From positions 4,225,001-4,288,000 of the forward strand of contig NZ_CP086235.1 in assembly GCF_023612095.1 (NCBI RefSeq): 63,000 bases of DNA, written 5' to 3'. The DNA comes from Cytobacillus firmus (GTDB taxonomy: Bacteria > Bacillota > Bacilli > Bacillales > Cytobacillaceae). The stretch's first letter is position 1, and each line of letters begins with the position of its first letter. The position numbers were made by a program, and so were the translations under genes. The notes below the pieces were generated by a model that was not told the DNA's origin, searched no databases, and saw only the letters and a list, made by a program, of their open reading frames with translations. This document shows positions 19,124 through 26,306 of the stretch, in pieces.

Positions 19124-19675
19124 CTAATTCTCCTGTCTCACATAATTATCTTCCTCTTTTAACTTATCTAAATTGATTTTCCGATCCCATATCTTCCTGG
19201 CATTATCATTCATAAACGGAAAAATGTATTTATCGACAATCACTTGAAAATCTCCATCATCGATTAGGTTATAGGTGCGAATTCTTACTTTGTTATCATC
19301 GAATGTTTCGATGACAATATCGTTAATAAGGTTTAAGGGATTTCTCTTCAAATCAATATTTCGGATATTTTTTACTTTTACAGCGGCTCCTCTTGGGGAA
19401 TGAATACTACCGTTCTCTCCAGGAACAATTTTTAGCAATATCTTTCCCGGAATAAAACCCGGCAGACTCCAGAGAGTAATGTAAAAATAAAAAGGAGTAA
19501 ATATTATTCCTCCACCAAGATAAAACAAAGAGTACTTAGAGTTAAATTTAAGTCCGTGTATTATGAGGAAAATGCATGCAATTAAAAACCCTGCTGTAGC
19601 CAGGAACATTAATACATAATAAAACTTCGAACCCTTTATAATTACTGTATCCTCTTTTTCCTGAACCATCGACAT
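19124..19675 (-). CDS. Array membrane protein, copy 3 (subtype B), putative immunity protein
   Basis: 183 residues from ATG 19675 with AAGGAGGAG upstream. Shares subtype-B features with copy 6: DGDFQVIVDKYIFPFM and EEDNYVRQEN. It has a one-residue-longer variable segment (HSPRGAAVKVKNIRNI). The membrane region and the RNPLNLINDIVIETF patch are conserved. The two B copies are non-adjacent, so the array expanded by block duplication rather than simple tandem copying. Confidence 0.75.
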   Translation of the reverse strand: MSMVQEKEDTVIIKGSKFYYVLMFLATAGFLIACIFLIIHGLKFNSKYSLFYLGGGIIFTPFYFYITLWSLPGFIPGKILLKIVPGENGSIHSPRGAAVKVKNIRNIDLKRNPLNLINDIVIETFDDNKVRIRTYNLIDDGDFQVIVDKYIFPFMNDNARKIWDRKINLDKLKEEDNYVRQEN

Positions 19676-19795
19676 ACATTACTCCTCCTTTGTATCTGAT
19701 AGTGAGAACCAGCAGAAAACGAGATAATTACCTTACTTAAATACCTTATTACGCATTTGATTCGCAGCGCCCCAAATGCCTGTTTACGAAAAATA

Positions 19796-19848
19796 AAAGG
19801 GCTCGTTATTAACTCGCCCTATAAAAAAGTCCTCTCTTATAAGAGGAT
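19796..19848 (-). terminator. Double terminator after array copy 2
   Basis: Two adjacent minus-strand hairpins. CCTCT/AGAGG is followed by CTTTTTTA (about 19822-19848). AGGGC.GTTA/TAAC.GCCCT is followed by TTTTATTTTT (about 19796-19827). They would divide the array into at least two transcription units. Confidence 0.75.
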
Positions 19849-19851
19849 ATA

Positions 19852-20409
19852 TTAATCAAATTTCGTCTCTTTTCTCTCGTATCTTGCCACATCTCGAAGA
19901 CGTTCAAGATTCACCTTTCGATCCCATACCTTTTTTGCATTTTCTGTCATATATGGATAAATGTATTGATCTACAATTAATTCATAATCTAAGTCTCCAA
20001 GAAGATTATATGTTCTAATTTTTATCTTCTTATCATGGAAGGTTTCAATAACAATGTCATTGATTAAATTTAGAGGGTTTCTGACTAAGTTAATATCCCG
20101 TATATTATTTATAAGTACCATATCTTTTTTTGTATGAACCGTTCCCTTTTCTCCAGGAAATATTTTAAACAAAACCTTCCCTGGCATTAATCCAGGCAGG
20201 GTCCATAATGTCAAGTAAAGATAGATAGGAGTTAATATGATTCCTCCACCTAAATATATTAAAGAGTATTTAGAATTAAATTTCAGCCCATGTATAATTA
20301 AGAAAATACACGCTGCTAAAAAACCTACTGTAGCTAAAAACCCCCATACATACATGAATTTAGAACTTTTTATAATTACCGTGTTGTCCTTTTCCTGAAT
20401 CATGGACAA
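19852..20409 (-). CDS. Array membrane protein, copy 2 (subtype A), putative immunity protein
   Basis: 185 residues when started at the TTG at 20409, which has AAAGGAG about ten bases upstream and follows the TTG-TC(A/C)-ATG pattern of copies 4 and 6. A longer reading to 20460 has no ribosome site. Subtype-A features: LDYELIVDQYIYPYM and a RYERKETKFD tail, closest to copy 7. The segment following the membrane region (VHTKKDMVLINNIRDI) is the main variable part. Ends just before a double terminator. Confidence 0.74.
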   Translation of the reverse strand: MSMIQEKDNTVIIKSSKFMYVWGFLATVGFLAACIFLIIHGLKFNSKYSLIYLGGGIILTPIYLYLTLWTLPGLMPGKVLFKIFPGEKGTVHTKKDMVLINNIRDINLVRNPLNLINDIVIETFHDKKIKIRTYNLLGDLDYELIVDQYIYPYMTENAKKVWDRKVNLERLRDVARYERKETKFD

Positions 20410-20528
20410 ACATGATCCACTCCTTTGATTCATCAAACTTAAATTAAAGAGATCCCACACATATACCTATTATTCAGCCTTTGGTTCTTGCCGTTCATAA
20501 TTAGCCTGCTGCCGAAGATTCTCCAGGT

Positions 20529-21026
20529 TTATTTTCGATCCCAAACTTTTTTTGCACTTTCAGTCATATGAGGATATATATATTGGTCAACTATTATCTG
20601 ATAGCGAAAATCACCAATCAGGTTATACGTGCGAATTTTAAACTTTTTATCATTGAAGGTTTCAATAACAATATCATTTATTAGATTTAATGGATTCCTT
20701 ACAAGGTCAATGCTTCGTATATCCTTTATTGGAACTATGCCTTTTTTTGACTTAACCAAACCCTTTTCTCCGGGTTTTATGGAAAGCAAGGTTTTGCCTG
20801 GAATTAGGCCTGGTAAATTCCAAAGCGTAATATAGAGATAAAAAGGTGTGAATATGATCCCGCCGCCAAGATAAAATAAAGAATATTTAGAGTCAAACTT
20901 CAAACCGTGAACAATTAGAAAGATACAAGCTATTAAAAAACCTACAGTAGCAAGAAACACCAAAACATACATGATGTTAGAACCTTTAACGATAATTTCA
21001 TCATTTTTCTTCTGAACAAGTGGCAA
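20529..21026 (-). CDS. Array membrane protein, copy 1 (subtype C), C-terminus frameshifted
   Basis: 165 residues from a TTG at 21026 (AAGGAG upstream), stopping directly after KVWDRK. One additional T in the run at 20532-20535 would extend it in frame through a tail almost identical to that of copy 5, to a stop at 20470. Copy 5 has five T's at this spot and copy 1 has four; at the other variable run the situation is reversed. So each copy is intact where the other is broken. Closest paralogue of copy 5. First gene of the array, about 100 bp after the 339-residue protein. Confidence 0.66.
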   Translation of the reverse strand: MPLVQKKNDEIIVKGSNIMYVLVFLATVGFLIACIFLIVHGLKFDSKYSLFYLGGGIIFTPFYLYITLWNLPGLIPGKTLLSIKPGEKGLVKSKKGIVPIKDIRSIDLVRNPLNLINDIVIETFNDKKFKIRTYNLIGDFRYQIIVDQYIYPHMTESAKKVWDRK

Positions 21027-21132
21027 GAAGAATCACACTCTCCTTAGATTAAGAGAATCTAAAGTAAATTGTCTTTATCTGTTTGATATATCTTCTTCTC
21101 TTTATTTATTAGATTCCCAGGTATTTGTCTAA

Positions 21133-22152
21133 TTATGAAGCTGACTTGGCCCTCTTAACAGTAAAAGGTTCCTCCCTCTCTTTTAAGCAAGCAAAAATAG
21201 ATAATAAGATAATCATAACTTCGCAAAAAACGGCAAATCCTACCACCATAGGTCCGCTTCCTTCACTCCAGCCGGACTTGTTAATATACAGGAATAAAAC
21301 GGTTATTAACAGCACGAAATTACTTTTCCAAAAGAATGAGAATCCTCTTTTAAAGGAAAATCCCTCTACCTCTTGCTCAGCTTTTCTGGGCTTTTTCTCC
21401 GCAAGAAAACCTTCAATATGCAGAAAATCATCTAAAATCCTTTGTAATACATCAAAGTAGTTATTGATACTATTACTCATTAAGAAGATTCTATTATTGC
21501 TGGACTCTTCGTAGTTGATATGCCAAATATAGTCTTCACCCGGAACAAATAACATCACAAAGTCTTCCTGCAAAGGATTCTTTATGGTCCTTCTTTTTTT
21601 AAAAACTAGCTTGCATACCTGCTGATTATTCTGATAAAAATCACGCAGGAATTGTCGGATTTTCACATCAAATTTTTCATCGTCTATCATTTTTTCCAAT
21701 TCGGCAGGGTCCATATAATGAATTTGATCATATAAATCATTGGTTAACTCTATGTTAACCTTTATAGGATCCTCTGTGAGCCTGGAATCCAGGCCGTAAA
21801 AATCACTAATAAGATTATTTAACATCGTTAGAGAATCATATTTTTTAAATTCATAAAGGTCATTATGTATATATTCCACAATACCTCCTGTCTTGTGAGC
21901 ACGATAAACTAGCAGATACTGATTTCCATTTTCAATCCTAATCATTTTGCTGGCATTTAAAGCTGTGTTTACCATTTCTTTTAGTGAATTCGATATATTT
22001 GATTCTGGCTGTGTTTCATTTATCTGTCCGATCTCTTTTTTTGATAAGTTATTTTCATAGGCAAACTCTCTTGCTCTCTTTACTGATTCTGATTGAGCAA
22101 GAACTGCTATAAGGTCTTGTGTGGATACACTTATCTTCTGGTCCTGTTCCAT
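21133..22152 (-). CDS. Membrane-anchored adaptor-like protein of the type VII toxin module (unassigned family)
   Basis: 339 residues, ATG 22152 with GGAGG upstream. The first 240 residues are related to the protein at 22589-23380. Both start with a (S/T)T.(D/E)L..VLA helix and share DQ(I/L)H.MDPE.LE.MI(N/D)DEK, QFL.DF..N.Q and a YIWH(I/L)(N/D)Y segment. The C-terminus adds two hydrophobic helices (about 275-320), copied separately at 15743-15979. No characterised family is recognised with certainty. The N-terminal pattern is reminiscent of EspG-type secretion chaperones, which is a hypothesis. It lies between the toxin and the immunity array, as expected for an adaptor or immunity partner. 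Confidence 0.6.
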   Translation of the reverse strand: MEQDQKISVSTQDLIAVLAQSESVKRAREFAYENNLSKKEIGQINETQPESNISNSLKEMVNTALNASKMIRIENGNQYLLVYRAHKTGGIVEYIHNDLYEFKKYDSLTMLNNLISDFYGLDSRLTEDPIKVNIELTNDLYDQIHYMDPAELEKMIDDEKFDVKIRQFLRDFYQNNQQVCKLVFKKRRTIKNPLQEDFVMLFVPGEDYIWHINYEESSNNRIFLMSNSINNYFDVLQRILDDFLHIEGFLAEKKPRKAEQEVEGFSFKRGFSFFWKSNFVLLITVLFLYINKSGWSEGSGPMVVGFAVFCEVMIILLSIFACLKEREEPFTVKRAKSAS

Positions 22153-22194
22153 ATTTGTTCTTCCTCCAACTAGCTTAGTAGAATATTAAGACCA

Positions 22195-22566
22195 TTAATT
22201 AAAAATAGTCATGATACTGAATCCTGCCACCATAAGAAAGGCAAAAAAAAGTATACTCGCTAACTTATTCACAATAAAAGGTAGACGGTTTAACACATTC
22301 TGAACATAATAATTTACGCCAGATGTAATGATGGCAATATACTTAAAGAAAAAACCCGGTATACTCTTTGGTTCTTCAAATACATTTACCTCATACAGCG
22401 TAACGACCAGGCGCTGAACAAATATGGAGAAGAAAGCAAAAATAGCATTAGTTGTAATCATCAAAGAAATATAAGAGCTTGGAATTGGAATATCAATACC
22501 ATTCAGAAATAACGCAATAATTGTCCATACGGCCACTGCTAATGCTAAGCCAATAATTTTCATCAT
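22195..22566 (-). CDS. Small integral membrane protein of the type VII toxin module
   Basis: 123 residues with about three hydrophobic segments and the motif GIDIPIPSSYI..MI near residue 25. Paralogue of the protein at 16016-16387 over its full length. AAAGG lies eight bases before the first ATG; the next codon is also ATG. It sits between the two adaptor-like genes in the same direction with short gaps, so it is probably in the toxin operon. No family recognised; might hold the adaptor-like proteins or immunity proteins at the membrane. Confidence 0.62.
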   Translation of the reverse strand: MMKIIGLALAVAVWTIIALFLNGIDIPIPSSYISLMITTNAIFAFFSIFVQRLVVTLYEVNVFEEPKSIPGFFFKYIAIITSGVNYYVQNVLNRLPFIVNKLASILFFAFLMVAGFSIMTIFN

Positions 22567-22588
22567 AAATTTTACCTTTCATAGTAGA

Positions 22589-23380
22589 TTACAATTCCTT
22601 AAAGAAAAGTGCTATAGCATCACTTAATCTTTTGCTGTACTCGTCTACACTGGATGGAACTACAAAAACTTCTTTTTCTTGAATCCTATCATAGTCAAGG
22701 TGCCAAATAAAATTCAAGCTGGGCAGCAGAAAGATGACTTGTTTCAACTCCATATAATCTTTAGCATAATCCATCTCCATCAGTGATACATTAGCAAATT
22801 CCTGTTCATTATTTTTGAAATCAGACAAGAACTGCTTTAGAAGATCCTCTATTTTCTCATCGTTAATCATGGCTTCTAAAACCTCGGGATCCATCTGATG
22901 GAGCTGATCATAAATAGCCTCTGAAAGCTGCAATGTCGGCAAATCGTTTACAGCTTGTTCTGATTTACCCACTAATTCATAATGGTTCAATAAAATGTGT
23001 TCGAATCCTTTTTCCATTGAATAAATCGAGAAAAAATGAGTATTATTTCTTATTTCTTGCAGAAGGGTCCTTGTGTCACCTTTTATAAAATGAATAAATA
23101 GCACCCTGTCTTTTATTATACATCTGGCTTTTCTCTTTGACTGTACAAGAACATGCAAAAGATCTTCCAGACCTTCGACGAGGGTTGAACTTCTATTTTC
23201 GTCTAATAGCCCTTTAGATTTTAGGGAGAGCCCGGTATCCTCTATAAAACGGTCAAGCTCCCATTTTTCTCCATTAATATCTAAGCTGTTAAGGATTTGA
23301 CTGGCCATGCTTTCATAACCGCATAACGCAAGCACAGATGCCAACTCATTAGTAGTTAAAGATATCCCCATCGCTTCCAT
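22589..23380 (-). CDS. Soluble adaptor/chaperone-like protein next to the LXG toxin (unassigned family)
   Basis: 263 residues with no membrane segments. ATG 23380 has GAGG seven bases upstream and follows the toxin gene by 26 bp. The first 100 residues contain ISLTTNELASVLALCGY, a K.KGLLDE turn and a long amphipathic helix. This order of elements resembles actinobacterial EspG chaperones by eye, but sequence identity is low and I cannot verify it. The C-terminal half contains the DQLHQMDPE.LEAMINDEK block shared with the 339-residue protein. Candidate toxin-specific chaperone or targeting factor. Confidence 0.6.
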   Translation of the reverse strand: MEAMGISLTTNELASVLALCGYESMASQILNSLDINGEKWELDRFIEDTGLSLKSKGLLDENRSSTLVEGLEDLLHVLVQSKRKARCIIKDRVLFIHFIKGDTRTLLQEIRNNTHFFSIYSMEKGFEHILLNHYELVGKSEQAVNDLPTLQLSEAIYDQLHQMDPEVLEAMINDEKIEDLLKQFLSDFKNNEQEFANVSLMEMDYAKDYMELKQVIFLLPSLNFIWHLDYDRIQEKEVFVVPSSVDEYSKRLSDAIALFFKEL

Positions 23381-23406
23381 TCTTTAACCTCACCCCATAT
23401 TTGATT

Positions 23407-24978
23407 TTATTTAAACAAACCTGTTACAAAACTTCCTGCATCTGATATTGCCTCACCAACATTGCTAACAGCCTCTTTAATATCCTTAGATTTTTCCTCA
23501 GCCCATTTCCCAGCTTTCTCTCCGATATCTTTGATACTGTCTTCAAATGCGATCGATCCTACTATCCCAATTGTTGCTCCTACAAGCCCACCAATGAGTG
23601 TTCCAGGTCCAGGACAAATCATGGTCCCTATAGCAGCTCCGCCTGTAGTAAGCCCCGCAACACCAATATCCATTCCTATTCCGGCGGCAGCTCTCCCTGT
23701 TTTTTCCCAGTTGGATTTATATTTATTTTTATCACTGACATATTCCCCCGCATTGGTTCCTACAGAAAACAGGATTCCTGCATATGGAATTTTCTTTGCA
23801 ATTGCCGTTAAAGAGCGTTTATCTGTCAGCTGCCCCAGTGTAGACTTAACATCAATGGAAGTTCTTTTATATAATTCAGCTTGAGCTGCATCAAATTTTA
23901 AATATGGATGCTGATGTTCTAATAATTTGAGGTAGCTCTTCACATTCGACCCAGGATTAAGGCCAACAAGGCTTCTTAAAAGCCTGCTAGGTGAGTTCTG
24001 ATATTTAGAAAAGTAATTCTTAATACCATTATAGCTGCTTGAACTTCCCTTTTTTAATATCTTATGAATTGAATCAGCAAGCTTCGAACCATAAACCCCA
24101 TTCTTTTTCAGCCAATCAGGATGGGCCTTAATCTTGAAATTTCCTGATCCATCTTTCACCAGAACTAATCTTTTAGATAGAAGAATAGTTGCAGCTAAGG
24201 TACCTTTCACAACTTCCATTCCACCGTTAAGTTTCCCTATTTTATCCAGCCAGTCTGCCACATTCCCCATTAAGGTGGAATCACCTTCTTTTATAGCCAG
24301 TTCCATAGCAGAATCGATGAGCTTGCCGATAGTATCATTCTCAGCGAAATACTTTTCAATCTCCCTAATTGTACTTTCATTTAGTGCTGCACCATTTGAT
24401 GCCCAGGCCTCAATTTTATTGATAAAGTCTGCAATTCTCGTAAGATCTTCAGTCGACTCCTTCAAGACTTTTAAACTATCTTTATCCAAATCCTCTAAAC
24501 CATCTGTGGTTTTCTTAATATGACGTCTTGCTTTATCAAAATTCTGTCTTAAATGCGCTAAGGAAATGGTTGAACCTCCAACAATATCACTAACCTTTAA
24601 GAATTCCTGATTAATATCATTAATAGTGTCTTCTGACATTTGTTCGATGTTCTCAATTCCGGACTTAGCCTCATGCTCTACGAAGTCCTGTCTGACTAGC
24701 CCACTTTTAATTTCATACTCATTTATTAAATTTTTCACTTGCTTTAGCCTATTAACATATTCACTTATAAATTGATTCAACAACAAGACTGCCGGAATAT
24801 GCAGAACAGTAAGATGTTCCTTGATTGCTTCTGCTCCTTTTCCTTTTAATGCATCATCCAAATTGATCAAGTTATTGATTGAAGCTCGCACATCCTGCAG
24901 CTGGTCCTTTTCAGCTTCTTTCTTTTTTATGGATTCATCCAATTCAGGAATGATTTCGGAAACTTTAATCACCTTCAT
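23407..24978 (-). CDS. LXG-domain type VII effector with a C-terminal glycine zipper (putative membrane-active toxin)
   Basis: About 523 residues. The N-terminal LXG domain (about 1-210) starts MKVIKVSEI and holds the family-type LKGKGAEAIKEHL. It is helical and should pair with the two small upstream proteins for export. A middle region follows, then a hydrophobic Gly-rich stretch (about 425-475) with repeated GxxxG-like spacing (e.g. GVAGLTTGGAAIG, TLIGGLVGATIGIVG) and an amphipathic tail. Such glycine zippers occur in membrane-depolarising LXG toxins (TspA, TelE). The ATG at 24978 has GGAGTG upstream; a GTG at 24987 is less likely. No enzymatic motif is seen. Downstream genes are probable adaptor and immunity genes. 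Confidence 0.82.
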   Translation of the reverse strand: MKVIKVSEIIPELDESIKKKEAEKDQLQDVRASINNLINLDDALKGKGAEAIKEHLTVLHIPAVLLLNQFISEYVNRLKQVKNLINEYEIKSGLVRQDFVEHEAKSGIENIEQMSEDTINDINQEFLKVSDIVGGSTISLAHLRQNFDKARRHIKKTTDGLEDLDKDSLKVLKESTEDLTRIADFINKIEAWASNGAALNESTIREIEKYFAENDTIGKLIDSAMELAIKEGDSTLMGNVADWLDKIGKLNGGMEVVKGTLAATILLSKRLVLVKDGSGNFKIKAHPDWLKKNGVYGSKLADSIHKILKKGSSSSYNGIKNYFSKYQNSPSRLLRSLVGLNPGSNVKSYLKLLEHQHPYLKFDAAQAELYKRTSIDVKSTLGQLTDKRSLTAIAKKIPYAGILFSVGTNAGEYVSDKNKYKSNWEKTGRAAAGIGMDIGVAGLTTGGAAIGTMICPGPGTLIGGLVGATIGIVGSIAFEDSIKDIGEKAGKWAEEKSKDIKEAVSNVGEAISDAGSFVTGLFK

Positions 24979-24991
24979 CTGTATCACTCCA

Positions 24992-25261
24992 CTATTTCAT
25001 TTTTTGAGATAGCTCTTTATCTTTTTGAGCAAGCTGATCTATTAGGGTTCTCATATCTTGTTCTGTTTTAATCAGCAAATTTTGATATTGTTTAAGGGTC
25101 GTATAATACTTTTGTTCAATTTTAGTGATTTCAGACAGCAGATCCAAACTGCTTTCTGGGAATGTAATGGAAGGGTTGCTGACATCAACCCCTTCTGCCT
25201 TGCTTTTGAGTTCACTTAGGGCACTTTCCACTTCACTTTGAATTAATTTAATTTCGGTCAT
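24992..25261 (-). CDS. Small helical LXG partner protein (YwqI/DUF5344-like)
   Basis: 89 residues, starting MTEIKLIQSEVESALSELK, helical with a central Pro-containing turn. It matches the size and order of YwqI-type proteins that lie immediately upstream of LXG toxins. In studied systems two such small proteins (Lap-type targeting factors) bind the LXG domain and are needed for export. GAGGTG precedes the ATG at 25261. Lies 13 bp upstream of the toxin start; a homologue is at 48224. Confidence 0.78.
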   Translation of the reverse strand: MTEIKLIQSEVESALSELKSKAEGVDVSNPSITFPESSLDLLSEITKIEQKYYTTLKQYQNLLIKTEQDMRTLIDQLAQKDKELSQKMK

Positions 25262-25287
25262 TTTTTCACCTCAATAGTCATGCCGTA

Positions 25288-25671
25288 TTAATCGCTTAAT
25301 TGTGAGATGCGATTACGTTTAGAAGAAATTGTGCTTGAAAGAGACTTATTTAATCCTTCGTAATGGGTAATCTTCACTTCAATATTGTTTAACATTCCTT
25401 CAATTTCAATGTTTCCAATTCTCATATAGGTATCTTCAATTTCTCCACGTATATCATCAAAATCATTAGCATGTGTTCCAGCCCAAACCGACTGGTTTAA
25501 GTCGGGCTGATGAATAAAACGCTTATTAAGCATGAATTCTTCCTGGCTTGATGAGATTTCCTGCTGTGCCTTTCTCAATCGAACCAATATCTCATTATTC
25601 TTACTAATTTCACTATTCAAAAAGGAAATATCTCTATACAGCTGGCTTATTAAAATGGAATTGTCATCCAC
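25288..25671 (-). CDS. Small helical LXG partner protein (YwqH/DUF5082-like)
   Basis: About 127 residues, two long helices joined by a W-containing turn (QSVWAGTHANDFDDI), a WXG100-like hairpin plan. Family members (YwqH type) precede LXG toxin genes and act as targeting partners. The GTG at 25671 is favoured because GGGGTG lies six bases upstream; a GTG at 25680 is also possible. First gene of the toxin module, separated from essA by a strong hairpin. A homologue is at 47851-48207 with the same FEDI motif. Confidence 0.76.
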   Translation of the reverse strand: MDDNSILISQLYRDISFLNSEISKNNEILVRLRKAQQEISSSQEEFMLNKRFIHQPDLNQSVWAGTHANDFDDIRGEIEDTYMRIGNIEIEGMLNNIEVKITHYEGLNKSLSSTISSKRNRISQLSD

Positions 25672-25775
25672 AGTGGTCACCCCGCGTTAACTTTTAATTT
25701 TGGAAGGCTTCTAAGTTGGAGTATAAATCGGAAGATATTAATTGCATTACGGTTGATAGAAGTTGAAATTAACAG

Positions 25776-25823
25776 TTTTATTTAGTTGCATGTTCAAGTA
25801 AACGACCATGCAACTAAATAAAA
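25776..25823. terminator. Long perfect hairpin between essA and the toxin module
   Basis: A 17-bp perfect inverted repeat (TTTTATTTAGTTGCATG and complement) around a 14-base loop. It lies just below the essA stop. The A/U-rich outer stem resembles a terminator, but on the minus strand no clear T run follows the 3' arm. It may be a terminator, a processing site or an attenuator between the secretion genes and the toxin genes. Confidence 0.6.
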
Positions 25824-25826
25824 TTT

Positions 25827-26306
25827 TCAATTATCAGCCTGCTTCGCCATCCTCGGAATGAGGAATCCCATAATTACACCTATGGCAATTACAAGCAGAA
25901 TAATATAAAGAATCATTAATTTGTTAACCTGTTCAGCGGTTGATTGATCCTCCGCCTTGAAAAAGCTTTCCTGTTTCGAATCGGAAAATAGCTGAAGCTG
26001 GTCCGCTTTTGCAGTGATGGTATTAGTAGTGGTTTCACCGCCGTCGAATAGTTTCTCCTTCACTTCCTTCAAAGGATCCAGGTTCTTTTTTGTAAAAGTA
26101 AGATCCTTTTGTTCTTCCGGGATCTCTTTCTTATTTTCATAAAGCGATTTTTCATGGAGGTAATCGGTATTCTCTTTGAATTCCTGTTTTTCATAGGTAT
26201 TCGGCGTTACGTTATAAAAATCAGGGGTCGCCCCGGCAGATTGGCCAGCTAGCAGCCAAAACGCCGGGAGCAGAACTATTACTTTAAGGAATCTATTAAG
26301 CTTCAT
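25827..26306 (-). CDS. essA: Type VII secretion protein EssA
   Basis: About 159 residues: signal/anchor helix at the N-terminus (about 5-25), a polar Lys/Glu-rich extracytoplasmic region, and a C-terminal membrane helix (about 130-150) followed by RMAKQADN. This is the plan of EssA/YueC, a small membrane component of the Firmicute T7SSb. The ATG at 26306 lies inside the 3' end of esaA with GAGG upstream, so it is coupled to it. Last gene of the secretion block; yueD-type genes are not present. Confidence 0.8.
   Translation of the reverse strand: MKLNRFLKVIVLLPAFWLLAGQSAGATPDFYNVTPNTYEKQEFKENTDYLHEKSLYENKKEIPEEQKDLTFTKKNLDPLKEVKEKLFDGGETTTNTITAKADQLQLFSDSKQESFFKAEDQSTAEQVNKLMILYIILLVIAIGVIMGFLIPRMAKQADN

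Larger units (their letters stand above)
16493..21026 (-). repeat. Array of seven tandem paralogous membrane-protein genes
   Basis: Seven homologous genes in one orientation, each 165-185 codons. In transcription order the subtypes are C, A, B, A, C, B, A. Membrane segments and the RNPLNLINDIV patch are nearly constant; the loop after the membrane region and the C-terminal tail vary. A terminator lies after copy 2 and another after copy 7. Confidence 0.85.

Noticed and set aside
23462..23884. Plus-strand open frame opposite the glycine-zipper toxin
   Set aside because: Antisense artefact of a Gly/Ala-rich coding region (Pro/Ala-rich product), with no ribosome site.
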